NCBI GenBank assembly: GCA_020049495.1
Contig: JAIFKU010000057.1
Coordinates: 1-36,767, forward strand
Length of the DNA stretch: 36,767 bases
Direction of reading: 5' to 3'
Origin: Accumulibacter sp.
Lineage (GTDB): Bacteria; Pseudomonadota; Gammaproteobacteria; Burkholderiales; Rhodocyclaceae
Part shown: one piece after another, positions 9,047 through 18,158 of the stretch
Layout of the letters: the number at the start of each line of letters is the position of its first letter
Numbering within the stretch: position 1 is the first letter of the stretch
The notes under the pieces: model-generated
Told to the model about the DNA's origin: nothing
The model's database searches: none
What the model saw: the letters and a program-made list of their open reading frames with translations, nothing else
Made by a program: the position numbers and the translations under genes

Positions 9047-9396
9047 GCATTAAAGCCTTTGTCGGTGAACGCACCAATCGGCAGATCATCGGCAAGTAAC
9101 GCGCTATCAATGGCACCCAGTTCGGTAACGCGCCGATCAGCCTGCCAGAAAGTCGAACCCACGACACACAGGAGCAAAGCGAGCGAAATGAGTACCTGCT
9201 TCAAGCGCAGGTTGGCGAATTGATTGTGAACGAAACTGCCCGCAGTGGCCAGTACCGACAGACTGATCGCCTGTTTCTGGCGGGCCAGTGCGTTTTCTCT
9301 GGCTACGGCGAGGCGGCTGGCTGTCTCCGGGCGTAGCTCGTACAATCCCCGGTTAAGATGCTGTCTGATCTTGTAGGCGAAATGTTCTTCGTTCAT
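9019..9396 (-). CDS. DUF3619-family one-TM protein, possible anti-sigma factor
   Basis: 125 residues. The N-terminal ~65 residues are charged, presumably cytoplasmic, and start MNEEHFAYKIRQHLNRGL. A single membrane helix follows (QVLISLALLLCVVGSTFW, ~66-85), then a short C-terminal part ending LLADDLPIGAFTDKGFNAWL. Its ATG overlaps the sigma-factor stop (ATGA). A small one-pass protein translated directly after a sigma factor is the classic layout of an anti-sigma factor, but no zinc-binding HxxxCxxC motif is seen. The regulatory role is therefore inference; the DUF assignment is from recognition of the family. Confidence 0.82.
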   Translation of the reverse strand: MNEEHFAYKIRQHLNRGLYELRPETASRLAVARENALARQKQAISLSVLATAGSFVHNQFANLRLKQVLISLALLLCVVGSTFWQADRRVTELGAIDSALLADDLPIGAFTDKGFNAWLQSASSE

Positions 9397-9962
9397 AAGG
9401 TAATTCCCTTTGCTTTCAAGGCAACTGCCAAGGTATGGGTGGCACGTGAGCAGTGCGTTTTCACACTGCCTTCCGAACAGCCCATTGCCGACGCAGTTTC
9501 CGCAACGTCCATGTCTTCCCAGTAACGCATGAGGAAGGCTTCGCGTTGACGTGCCGGCAGAAGTTTAATCTCTTTTTCAATAATTACAAGAACTTGCGAC
9601 TGCAATAACTGCCCGTCCGGAGTGTTCGGAGTGTATGACTCCGTTTCGACCTCCAGAGTTTCCAGCGGATCGCGTTCTTCCTCATCACCCGAAGAGAATG
9701 AAGAAAGAAGCGTAGTCCACAAAGAGCGAACCTTGCTGCGCCGATAATAGTCACGAATCGTGTTCTGCATGATACGCTGAAAGAGCATCGGCAGTTCTTC
9801 TGCCGGGCGGTCGCCATATTTTTCAGCGAGTTTCATCATCGAGTCCTGCACGATATCGAGCGCTGACTCTTCGTTACGCACGGCAAACATGGCTTGTTTG
9901 AAAGCGCGTCGCTCCGAGGAGGCGAGAAAATCCGACAGTTCGCGTTGGCTGGCCAGGATCAA
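9393..9962 (-). CDS. ECF-type RNA polymerase sigma factor
   Basis: 189 residues with sigma region 2 (RAFKQAMFAVRNEESALDI, then VQDSMMKLAEKY, residues ~19-50, with the core-binding and -10-reading helix) and region 4 (LPARQREAFLMRYWEDMDVA then GCSEGSVKTHCSRA, ~133-175, the -35-binding helix-turn-helix). A variable acidic linker lies between them. The best start is TTG at 9962 with AAGGA four bases upstream. It is divergent from ilvB and heads the coupled sigma/DUF3619/DUF3106/RDD cluster. Which genes it serves cannot be read from the window. Confidence 0.9.
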   Translation of the reverse strand: MILASQRELSDFLASSERRAFKQAMFAVRNEESALDIVQDSMMKLAEKYGDRPAEELPMLFQRIMQNTIRDYYRRSKVRSLWTTLLSSFSSGDEEERDPLETLEVETESYTPNTPDGQLLQSQVLVIIEKEIKLLPARQREAFLMRYWEDMDVAETASAMGCSEGSVKTHCSRATHTLAVALKAKGITL

Positions 9963-10022
9963 AATCCTTGGTATGGGTGACAGGATACACTCGTTAAAAC
10001 CTGGCCACCCGGGCGGGGAGTC

Positions 10023-10051
10023 TTGACCAATTGTAATCTAGGCTTTAACGT
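10023..10051 (+). promoter_or_regulatory. Weak candidate promoter for ilvB-ilvH-ilvC
   Basis: TTGACC, a 17-base spacer and TAACGT lie about 40 bases before the ilvB ATG. The -10 match is poor (3 of 6). No leader peptide rich in Ile/Val/Leu codons with an attenuator hairpin is seen in this gap. Confidence 0.25.
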
Positions 10052-10091
10052 TGCATGCTTTTTCAAATATTCGATTCAACAAGGTAAGGCG

Positions 10092-11801
10092 ATGGCTATG
10101 ACCATGATGACTGGTGCGGAGATTGTAATCAGGTGCCTGCAGGAAGAAAAGGTCGACTATGTATTCGGCTATCCGGGCGGGTCGGTTCTCCATATTTACG
10201 ATGAACTATTCAAGCAGGACCAGATCAAGCACGTTCTGGTTCGCCACGAACAGGCCGCCGTGCATGCAGCCGATGCCTTGTCCCGTTCGTCGAATGGCAT
10301 AGGTGTGGCGCTGGTGACCTCAGGTCCCGGGGCGACCAACGCGGTGACCGGCATTGCCACGGCATACATGGACTCGATCCCGCTGGTCGTTATCTCGGGT
10401 CAGGTGCCGACGCACTATATCGGCCAGGATGCTTTCCAGGAGTGCGATACGGTCGGGATTACCCGTCCCTGCGTCAAGCACAACTTCCTGATCAAGGATG
10501 TGCGCGATATCGCCATGACGATGAAAAAGGCGTTCTACATCGCCAGAACGGGTCGCCCGGGTCCGGTCGTGGTTGATATTCCCAAGGACATTACGGCCGC
10601 AAAATGCAAGTTCGAGTACCCGAAAGAAATACACATGCGCTCCTATAACCCGGTGGTCAAGGGGCATCTCGGGCAGATCAAGAAAGCCGTGCAGTTGCTG
10701 CTCGGTGCCAAACGGCCAGTGATCTACTCTGGCGGCGGCGTCATCCTTTCCAATGCCTCCGAGCAATTGACGAAGCTCACACGCCTGCTGGGTTTCCCGA
10801 TTACCAACACGCTGATGGGGCTGGGTGCCTATCCGGCAAGCGATCCGCAGTTTCTTGGCATGCCGGGCATGCACGGTACGGTCGAAGCCAACATGGCCAT
10901 GCAGCATTGCGACGTGCTACTGGCCATCGGTGCGCGTTTTGACGATCGCGTGATCGGCAATCCGGAAGATTTCGCTTCGATTCCGCGCAAAATTATTCAT
11001 GTTGACATTGATCCGTCTTCGATTTCCAAGCGCGTTCGCGTGGATGTGCCGATTGTCGGCAATGTGGCCGATGTCCTTGAGGAGATGATCAAGCTGCTTG
11101 AGACTGAAATGCCCAAGGCGGGGGTTGCGGACTGGTGGAAGGAAGTCGAGGGATGGCGTGCGAGCAAATGCACGGACTACTCGATGGGTGATGCGATCAT
11201 GCCGCAGTATGTCATCGAAAAACTGTGGGAATTGACCGGCGGCAACGCCATTGTTACGTCGGATGTCGGCCAGCACCAGATGTGGGCTGCGCAGTACTAC
11301 AAATTCGACAAGCCGCGCCGCTGGATCAACTCGGGCGGTGCAGGAACGATGGGGGTTGGCCTTCCGTACGCCATTGGTGCACAACTGGCGAATCCGGATA
11401 TGCCGGTCGTCTGCATCACCGGTGACGGATCGATCCAGATGTGCATCCAGGAGCTTTCCACCGCCAAACAGTTCGGATTGCCGATCAAGATCATCCTGCT
11501 CAACAATGGCTATCTGGGCATGGTTCGCCAGTGGCAGGAAATGTTCTACAGCCGCCGTTATTCGCAAACCTACATGGACTCGATCCCCGATTTCGTCAAG
11601 CTGGCCGAGGCTTACGGGCACATCGGCATCCGCGTGGAAAAACCTGAAAACGTCGAGTTGGCGCTGAAGAGGGCCTTCATCGACCATAAAGATGATCTCG
11701 TATTCCTCGATATCTGCACGGCGCGGGAAGCGAATGTTTTCCCTATGGTGGCGGCAGGCAAGGGGCTGTCCGAGATGGTTCTGGCCGGTGAAAATCTGTA
11801 A
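10092..11801 (+). CDS. ilvB: Acetolactate synthase large subunit
   Basis: Thiamine-diphosphate enzyme that condenses pyruvate with pyruvate or 2-oxobutyrate, the first common step of Val/Leu/Ile synthesis. The frame is open from 10023, but the ATG at 10092 follows AAGGTAAGG and matches family starts, giving 569 residues. Visible features are GAEIVIRCLQEEKVDYVFGYPGG, the catalytic Glu in VRHEQAAVHAADALS, the FAD-binding middle domain and the ThDP/Mg motif GDGSIQMCIQEL...LLNNGYLGMVRQWQ. It is followed after 12 bases by the regulatory subunit. The name ilvI is also used for this paralogue type. Confidence 0.96.
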   Translation: MAMTMMTGAEIVIRCLQEEKVDYVFGYPGGSVLHIYDELFKQDQIKHVLVRHEQAAVHAADALSRSSNGIGVALVTSGPGATNAVTGIATAYMDSIPLVVISGQVPTHYIGQDAFQECDTVGITRPCVKHNFLIKDVRDIAMTMKKAFYIARTGRPGPVVVDIPKDITAAKCKFEYPKEIHMRSYNPVVKGHLGQIKKAVQLLLGAKRPVIYSGGGVILSNASEQLTKLTRLLGFPITNTLMGLGAYPASDPQFLGMPGMHGTVEANMAMQHCDVLLAIGARFDDRVIGNPEDFASIPRKIIHVDIDPSSISKRVRVDVPIVGNVADVLEEMIKLLETEMPKAGVADWWKEVEGWRASKCTDYSMGDAIMPQYVIEKLWELTGGNAIVTSDVGQHQMWAAQYYKFDKPRRWINSGGAGTMGVGLPYAIGAQLANPDMPVVCITGDGSIQMCIQELSTAKQFGLPIKIILLNNGYLGMVRQWQEMFYSRRYSQTYMDSIPDFVKLAEAYGHIGIRVEKPENVELALKRAFIDHKDDLVFLDICTAREANVFPMVAAGKGLSEMVLAGENL

Positions 11802-11813
11802 GGGTACGACACT

Positions 11814-13362
<1,549 letters not shown>

Positions 13363-13370
13363 TTGATGCA

Positions 13371-13461
13371 GTGAGGAGTAAGGGGTGATGAGTGAGGAGG
13401 GGCAATCCACCACCACCTCGCCCCTTGTATTTCTCTTTACCCCTTTCTCCTAACTCTTCAC
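13371..13461. repeat. Imperfect inverted repeat between ilvC and psd
   Basis: A purine-rich arm (13371-13402, GTGAGGAGTAAGGGG-like units) faces a pyrimidine-rich arm (13421-13461, ending CTCCTAACTCTTCAC) across a short spacer. The transcript would fold into a long imperfect hairpin between ilvC and psd. It looks like a dispersed GTGAGGAGT-type palindromic element and may serve as the ilv terminator or an mRNA-stability structure. Confidence 0.55.
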
Positions 13462-13470
13462 AGGCTGTCA

Positions 13471-14106
13471 ATGAATTATCCGCATCCGATTCTCGCCAAG
13501 GAAGGCTGGCCGTTCATCGCCGGCACCCTGATTCTTGCCATTCTGGTGTCTGCAGCTGGCCTCTGGTCGCTACCGTTCTGGCTGGTCTTCATTTTCTGTG
13601 TGCAGTTCTTTCGTGATCCGGCGCGCGTTATTGCCGGTGGGCCGAAAAGTGTTGTCGCGCCTGCCGATGGGCGTATCGTCGTCGTCGAGGAAGCGGATGA
13701 CCCTTACCTGAATCGGCGTGCGCTCAAGATCAGCGTGTTCATGAACGTATTCAACGTGCATTCGAACCGTTCGCCGATCAAGAGCACGGTACAGCAAAAA
13801 TGGTACAAGCCGGGGAGCTTTCTCAATGCGTCACTGGACAAGGCGTCGCTGGAAAACGAGCGTTGCGCCCTGCATCTGAAGACGGATGATGGGCGTGATA
13901 TTACCTGTGTGCAGATTGCCGGTCTGGTGGCACGACGCATCCTGAATTACGCTGATGCGGGAACGCTGCTGGAAGCCGGTCAGCGTTACGGGTTTATCCG
14001 CTTCGGCTCGCGCGTTGACCTTTATCTGCCGCTCGATACCCGGGTCAAGGTGGTAATCGGCGAAAAAGTATTTGCCTCAAGCAGCGTTCTGGCTGAACTT
14101 GGATAA
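13471..14106 (+). CDS. psd: Phosphatidylserine decarboxylase proenzyme
   Basis: Inner-membrane enzyme making phosphatidylethanolamine from phosphatidylserine. The 211 residues fit the short Psd class: an N-terminal hydrophobic stretch ([20 protein letters not shown]), [14 protein letters not shown], the [15 protein letters not shown] block, and the self-cleavage site Gly-Ser in [11 protein letters not shown] that generates the pyruvoyl group. It sits between two palindromic repeats. Its usual partner pssA follows but is broken (14281-14400), so the substrate must be made by another gene copy. Confidence 0.95.
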   Translation: MNYPHPILAKEGWPFIAGTLILAILVSAAGLWSLPFWLVFIFCVQFFRDPARVIAGGPKSVVAPADGRIVVVEEADDPYLNRRALKISVFMNVFNVHSNRSPIKSTVQQKWYKPGSFLNASLDKASLENERCALHLKTDDGRDITCVQIAGLVARRILNYADAGTLLEAGQRYGFIRFGSRVDLYLPLDTRVKVVIGEKVFASSSVLAELG

Positions 14107-14121
14107 ACCTTAAAACCTCAA

Positions 14122-14256
14122 TTAACCACGAAGTTCACGAAGAGCACGAAGATAAACAATGAATTGCAGTACTTTGCCTGCTCACCCATTGGGTGAGGCG
14201 ACTTGACATCGTAAGTTCACGATTCTCTTCGTGAACTTCGTGTTCTTCGTGGTTCA
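14122..14256. repeat. Palindromic CACGAAG-type repeat element
   Basis: The left arm 14122-14152 (TTAACCACGAAGTTCACGAA and onward) is mirrored by the right arm 14226-14254 (reverse complement AACCACGAAGAACACGAAGT and onward) around a ~70-base centre. Each arm is three CACGAAG units. This is the layout of a small non-coding mobile palindrome. It fills the psd-pssA gap. Confidence 0.7.
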
Positions 14257-14280
14257 ACTGCTTTTTCCAGGATAAAGCCG

Positions 14281-14400
14281 ATGCCCGAAATCAAGCCGCG
14301 CAATACACTGCTCAACCCCGAGTTGCGCCGTCGCGGCATTTACCTGCTGCCGAACCTGTTCACGACGGCAGTGCTGTATTGTGGTGGCGGGTCCGTCTGA
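14281..14400 (+). pseudogene. pssA: Truncated CDP-diacylglycerol--serine phosphatidyltransferase
   Basis: The 39-codon frame starts with ATG after psd, where pssA is expected. Residues ~17-35 (RRRGIYLLPNLFTTAVLYCG) are the diagnostic N terminus of PssA. Homology then stops abruptly at about 14385, and the frame closes after GGSV. The rest of the enzyme (normally 230+ residues, including the CDP-alcohol phosphotransferase motif) is missing. The sequence continues into the 3' end of the oppositely oriented DUF2069 gene. A deletion or rearrangement breakpoint is inferred; an assembly chimera is the alternative. Confidence 0.75.
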
Positions 14401-14719
14401 CATAGCCGATGGCGCTGCAAAAAAAGACGATGGAAAGCAGGATCTCGGCCACCGCCAGCCACCGGCTCGGGCCGGATTCGCTGGTGGCGCGGACGAGGCC
14501 TTCGCTCAGATAGAGCAGGATCAGCATGGATGCCCACTGGAAGGTATAGCGGCGGGCGTTCAGAATGCCGAAAAGCGGGGTCAGCAGCGGAACACATTTC
14601 AACACCAGCCAGGAACCGCCGGGATGGATGGGGGCGAGGCGCAACTCCCAGGCCAGACAAAGGAAGATCAACGTGATCAGGCTGATGCAGGCAGACAGAT
14701 AAAGGCTTCGAGTGGTCAT
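14360..14719 (-). CDS. DUF2069-family membrane protein
   Basis: 119 residues with four hydrophobic helices: YLSACISLITLIFLCLAWEL, VLKCVPLLTPLFGIL, WASMLILLYLSEGLV and AEILLSIVFFCSAIGYV. The pattern with a Leu/Pro-rich second helix followed by RRYTFQWASM is that of DUF2069, a small inner-membrane family of unknown function usually near wrbA or yihY. The ATG at 14719 is 39 bases from the divergent yihY-like start. The last ~9 residues overlap the pssA remnant and were probably acquired at the junction, so the native C terminus may differ slightly. Confidence 0.8.
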   Translation of the reverse strand: MTTRSLYLSACISLITLIFLCLAWELRLAPIHPGGSWLVLKCVPLLTPLFGILNARRYTFQWASMLILLYLSEGLVRATSESGPSRWLAVAEILLSIVFFCSAIGYVRRTRHHNTALPS

Positions 14720-14758
14720 TGGTACGGTCCGGACAGAGCAGCTTATTATAGAGATCTT

Positions 14759-15613
14759 ATGCTTCCCCGCCTTTCATGTTTGCGTGGATTCGTCGCGCGT
14801 GTCCTGCGTCGATTCGTCGAAGAAAACTTTGACCAGTTGAGCGCCAGTCTGGCGTTCACCACCCTGCTTTCGCTGGTACCGCTGGTGGCGGTCATTCTCG
14901 GCATCATGTCGGTGCTGCCCATCTTTTTCGAAATGGCGACTCAGCTCGACCATTTTGTCGTGCGCAGCCTGCTGCCTGAACGCAGCGCCGGGATGATCAT
15001 TGACTACGTCCTGCAGTTCTCGCAAAAAGCGACGAATGTCACGCTGGCTGGCCTGGTCGCGCTGGTGCTTACCGTTCTTTTTCTCCTGTTGAGCATCGAA
15101 CGCGCGCTCAACCATGTCTGGCGGGTAATGGATGACCGGCCGTGGTGGAAAAAACTGCGGCTGTACGTCGCCGTTCTTGTGCTCTGGCCTTTCGTCGTGA
15201 GCTGCGTGGTTCTGGCCACCTATTATGCGGTTACGGCCTCGCTCGGCCTGATCGACGATCCCGCGTGGTTGCACAGTTTCATGTTCAGGCTGGCGGGTGT
15301 GTCGATTGCGGCGATTTTTTTTGCCGGACTCTATTTTGCCGTTCCCAATGCCCGCGTTGTGCCGCGTGATGCATTGTGGGCCGGCCTGTTTGCGGCCCTG
15401 GGTTTCGTGCTGATGCAAAAGGGCTTCGAATTCTACCTCTCGCATTTCCCGTCGTTCACGCTGGTTTACGGTGCTTTTGCTACGCTGCCGATTTTCCTGC
15501 TCTGGCTGTATCTGTCGTGGGCCGTCGTCTTGCTCGGAGCGCTGGTGGCTGCAACGCTGCCCGAATTCCGTGGCGATAGCTGCCACCCGGCGGCGGAGGA
15601 GAGGCTCGATTAG
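14759..15613 (+). CDS. YihY/BrkB-family inner-membrane protein
   Basis: 284 residues from the ATG at 14759 (the frame is open earlier, but only as antisense to DUF2069). Six membrane helices are seen. The family landmarks are present: ENFDQLSASLAFTTLLSLVP near the start, LFLLLSIERALNHVW, and the C-terminal FPSFTLVYGAFATLPIFLLW then LYLSWAVVLLGA. The family was once called ribonuclease BN in error; its function is unsettled, with transport or flippase roles proposed. Its 3' end overlaps the last codons of the convergent 506-aa gene by 4 bases. Confidence 0.92.
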   Translation: MLPRLSCLRGFVARVLRRFVEENFDQLSASLAFTTLLSLVPLVAVILGIMSVLPIFFEMATQLDHFVVRSLLPERSAGMIIDYVLQFSQKATNVTLAGLVALVLTVLFLLLSIERALNHVWRVMDDRPWWKKLRLYVAVLVLWPFVVSCVVLATYYAVTASLGLIDDPAWLHSFMFRLAGVSIAAIFFAGLYFAVPNARVVPRDALWAGLFAALGFVLMQKGFEFYLSHFPSFTLVYGAFATLPIFLLWLYLSWAVVLLGALVAATLPEFRGDSCHPAAEERLD

Positions 15614-17130
15614 GCCTTGAGGATATCGCGTTCGATCGAGAATACCTCAATCTGGCTGTTCTGTTCGTCGAGGCCCGTGCTTCTCATCTCGCGCAGTTCA
15701 AGATGGTCTTTTTCGACGACCAGGACGAAAGATTTGGGCTGATTCTCCATGGCGCCCGAGGGAACAACCAGCATTTCAGTCAAGCGCAAGGGCGGAACCC
15801 GGGGCAGGATGAGCACCGACAGCCGGTCCCTGTCGCTGGCTTGCGCAGGCAGGGCGAGAAAGGCTGGAACGGCGCTGGTCGCCAGAATCTGCAGGCCAAG
15901 TTCCAGATGCTCCTGGTTTTCGGATTGCGCCCAGCGAACAATGCAGATTTGCCAGTTTTCTCCGGATTCGGTGCGGATCGCCGTGACGTCGCCGACCGCC
16001 ATGGCACCGGTTTTCCCCGAGACGTGCATGACGGCATAGCCGTCCGGGCTTTCGTTGGTGATCATCCAATTCGACGTTTCGACGCTCGAGGCATCTTCCT
16101 CCTGAAACAGGCGCCATAAACTGTCCAGTCCGGCACACAAGGCCGCACGGTAGTTCTGTCGGCGGCGCGGGAAACGGCGTTTGCCCGGTTCTCCCCAGTA
16201 GGTGACGAGCCGACGCATAACTCCGCGTCCGGCAGGCGTGCCGGCAAATTCCGGCAGGCTGAGCTGCGCCGGGGTGTCGCCGGCTTTGAGTGCGGCGATC
16301 TGTTGCTTGAGCAGTGTGGCCAGCCGGTCGCAGGAAAAATAAAGCGCGGGCGTTTCCGGAGGGGGCGATTTCCGGGCACAGGCGACTGCCGGTGCGTCAT
16401 GAGCCGGATCGATCCAGAATGTCGCGGGAGTTTTGGCTGCAGCGATGTCGCTCGAATCGATATGGTCGGAGAAATGCTCCAGATAGGTCGCAACAAAATG
16501 TACTTCACGGGAAGTGAAGGACGCCGGTTGGGCAGAACCGAGCAATATGGTTGAATAATAAATGCTTTCCAGGGTGCATGAGGACCCCTTCGGGGTATTG
16601 CCGACAAGGTCCATCCGACGTGCGATTTCATAGGTCTGATGGAATTGCTGCCAGATTCCGACACCGGCAGGAGACGCCGCCAGATTGCTGATCAGCAGGT
16701 GCTGTGCAAGGGCGTACAGGCTCCTCCAGAGGACAAGGTCCTGCGCCTGGGGCAAGCCCTGGGTCAGATGTTCGTCAATCGAGTCCAGTGTCGCCTGCAA
16801 ATCTTCCGCGAGCGTTCTCAGCAGATCCTGTAGGCTGCGGATCAGTTGCCTGGTCTTTCGCGGAATCGGGAGCGGGACATCGGTCAGGGACGGGAGCAGG
16901 GTGGCCACGACGGCCATGCTGCGGGTGTACAGGCGCTCAAGCACCGTGGCGCGTTGCTGGGGCGTGAGCTGGCTGGCACGCAAGGCGGCCAGATGCGTAT
17001 GCAGGGCCGGCAGGTCATCCGGGGCATTGAGTGGTGGTGGCGTCCCCATCCAGGCGAGAATGGCGCGCATGCTCGACTGCGAAAAGGCAGTGGCTTCGAG
17101 ACTGTCTGCAGCGGAAAGCGAATCGACCAT
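15610..17130 (-). CDS. Conserved hypothetical protein with PilZ-like C-terminal region
   Basis: 506 residues, no signal peptide or membrane helix, so cytoplasmic. The first ~250 residues are mainly helical. A basic stretch GKRRFPRRRQNYR (~315) precedes NWMITNESPDGYAVMHVSGK (~355), which has the N-x-S-x-x-G pattern of PilZ c-di-GMP-binding domains. Beta-rich sequence (GDVTAIRTESGENWQICIVR) then continues to the end. The spacing between the arginines and the NxSxxG is longer than in canonical PilZ, so ligand binding is only suspected. It is transcribed alone, with a 15-base palindrome (17152-17166) in its leader. Confidence 0.6.
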   Translation of the reverse strand: MVDSLSAADSLEATAFSQSSMRAILAWMGTPPPLNAPDDLPALHTHLAALRASQLTPQQRATVLERLYTRSMAVVATLLPSLTDVPLPIPRKTRQLIRSLQDLLRTLAEDLQATLDSIDEHLTQGLPQAQDLVLWRSLYALAQHLLISNLAASPAGVGIWQQFHQTYEIARRMDLVGNTPKGSSCTLESIYYSTILLGSAQPASFTSREVHFVATYLEHFSDHIDSSDIAAAKTPATFWIDPAHDAPAVACARKSPPPETPALYFSCDRLATLLKQQIAALKAGDTPAQLSLPEFAGTPAGRGVMRRLVTYWGEPGKRRFPRRRQNYRAALCAGLDSLWRLFQEEDASSVETSNWMITNESPDGYAVMHVSGKTGAMAVGDVTAIRTESGENWQICIVRWAQSENQEHLELGLQILATSAVPAFLALPAQASDRDRLSVLILPRVPPLRLTEMLVVPSGAMENQPKSFVLVVEKDHLELREMRSTGLDEQNSQIEVFSIERDILKA

Positions 17131-17151
17131 GGCACTCGGGAAAAAGGCAAT

Positions 17152-17166
17152 AGGTAAAATTTACCT
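17152..17166. other. 15-base palindrome upstream of the PilZ-like gene
   Basis: AGGTAAA, one central A and TTTACCT form a perfect inverted repeat with 7-base arms, 21 bases before the 17130 start codon on the minus strand. It could be an operator; no regulator is identifiable. Confidence 0.35.
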
Positions 17167-17275
17167 GTCAAGTATAGCTTCAGGGTGGTGTAGATTATGT
17201 GACTTTATTCACACTGTTGCGCTGATGATTTGCGACGAATTTACGGCCAAGTCACGGTGATGATTAAATATCAGC

Positions 17276-17303
17276 TTGTTTTTTCGCGCTTTCTTGTTAT
17301 AAT
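17276..17303 (+). promoter_or_regulatory. Sigma-70 promoter of the rpsP operon
   Basis: TTGTTT (17276-17281) and a perfect TATAAT (17298-17303) are separated by 16 bases, about 33 bases before the rpsP ATG. Confidence 0.7.
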
Positions 17304-17335
17304 TTTGCCCTTTTTCTGAATTCGGAATAGATCCT

Positions 17336-17596
17336 ATGGTCGTTATTCGTCTTGCCCGCGGTGGTGCCAAAAAGCGCCCCTTCTACAATATGGTGGTGGC
17401 CGATTCCCGCACCCGCCGTGATGGCCGCTTCATTGAGCGGATTGGCTTTTATAACCCGATTGCTACGGACAAGGAAGAAGGGCTGCGGATTGCTGCCGAT
17501 CGCCTGAGCTACTGGCAACAGCAGGGTGCCCAGATGTCGCTGACCGTTGCTCGTCTGGTCAAGCAGTCCGGCGCCAAGGCTGTAGCTGTCGCCTGA
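17336..17596 (+). CDS. rpsP: 30S ribosomal protein S16
   Basis: 86 residues, full length. It begins [20 protein letters not shown] and contains the S16 signature stretch [20 protein letters not shown]. It binds 16S rRNA during early 30S assembly. It is the first gene of the conserved rpsP-rimM-trmD-rplS operon, 19 bases before rimM. Confidence 0.98.
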   Translation: MVVIRLARGGAKKRPFYNMVVADSRTRRDGRFIERIGFYNPIATDKEEGLRIAADRLSYWQQQGAQMSLTVARLVKQSGAKAVAVA

Positions 17597-17615
17597 ACGG
17601 CTGACGGAAGTTCGC

Positions 17616-18158
17616 TTGCCTGATTCTGCCGGCCTGGAAGCGCCTGCCGATATCGTTGTTCTCGGCAAGATCGTGGGCCCATATGGTTTGCGCGGTGCGG
17701 TGAAAATACACCCCTTTGCCGACGATCCGCTGGTCTGGGCCAGACTGCCTTGCTGGTGGGTCGGACAAGAGGGTAGTGCGCCTGAGCAGTGGCGTCCGAC
17801 GCAGGTGCAGAGGTGCAAGGTGCAGGGGGCATTGCTGATCGCGGAACTGGAGTGTCTGCATGATCGCAATGCGTCCGAGACGGCGAAGGGAATGCTGGTC
17901 GGCGTGCCGCGTGCCGCGTTGCCGCCGGCCGCCAAGGATGAGTATTACTGGGCCGATCTGATCGGCCTGGATGTGATGAATACGCACGATCAGTCTCTGG
18001 GCCAAGTGTCCGGACTGATCGAGACCTCCGCCAACGCGGTGTTGCGGGTGGTCGATGGGGATGGAAAGGAACGTTTGCTGCCCTTCGTGGCGGTGGTTGT
18101 TCTTGATGTTGATCTGCCGGCGCGATGTATTCGCGTTGATTGGGAAGCGGACTGGTGA
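17616..18158 (+). CDS. rimM: Ribosome maturation factor RimM
   Basis: 180 residues starting from TTG at 17616, with GGAAG just upstream. It assists 16S processing and 30S assembly by binding S19. The N-terminal RimM domain shows [25 protein letters not shown]. The C-terminal PRC-barrel shows [15 protein letters not shown] and ends [23 protein letters not shown]. The stop overlaps the probable trmD start. Confidence 0.95.
   Translation: MPDSAGLEAPADIVVLGKIVGPYGLRGAVKIHPFADDPLVWARLPCWWVGQEGSAPEQWRPTQVQRCKVQGALLIAELECLHDRNASETAKGMLVGVPRAALPPAAKDEYYWADLIGLDVMNTHDQSLGQVSGLIETSANAVLRVVDGDGKERLLPFVAVVVLDVDLPARCIRVDWEADW

Noticed and set aside
9963..10091. Attenuator with leader peptide for the ilv operon
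   Set aside because: No short ORF rich in branched-chain codons and no terminator/antiterminator pair was seen in this 129-base gap.
13371..14256. CRISPR array suspected from short repeated units around psd
   Set aside because: The repeats are inverted arms of two different palindromes, not evenly spaced direct repeats with unique spacers, and there are no cas genes.
14381..14758. N-terminal extension of the YihY-like protein
   Set aside because: The frame is open only because it runs antisense to DUF2069; family members begin close to the ATG at 14759.
16578..16600. Another copy of the CCCCGAAGG repeat inside the PilZ-like gene
   Set aside because: Only a 13-base palindrome (ACCCCTTCGGGGT) matches; the AAGT...GGGG half is missing, so it was not counted as a copy.
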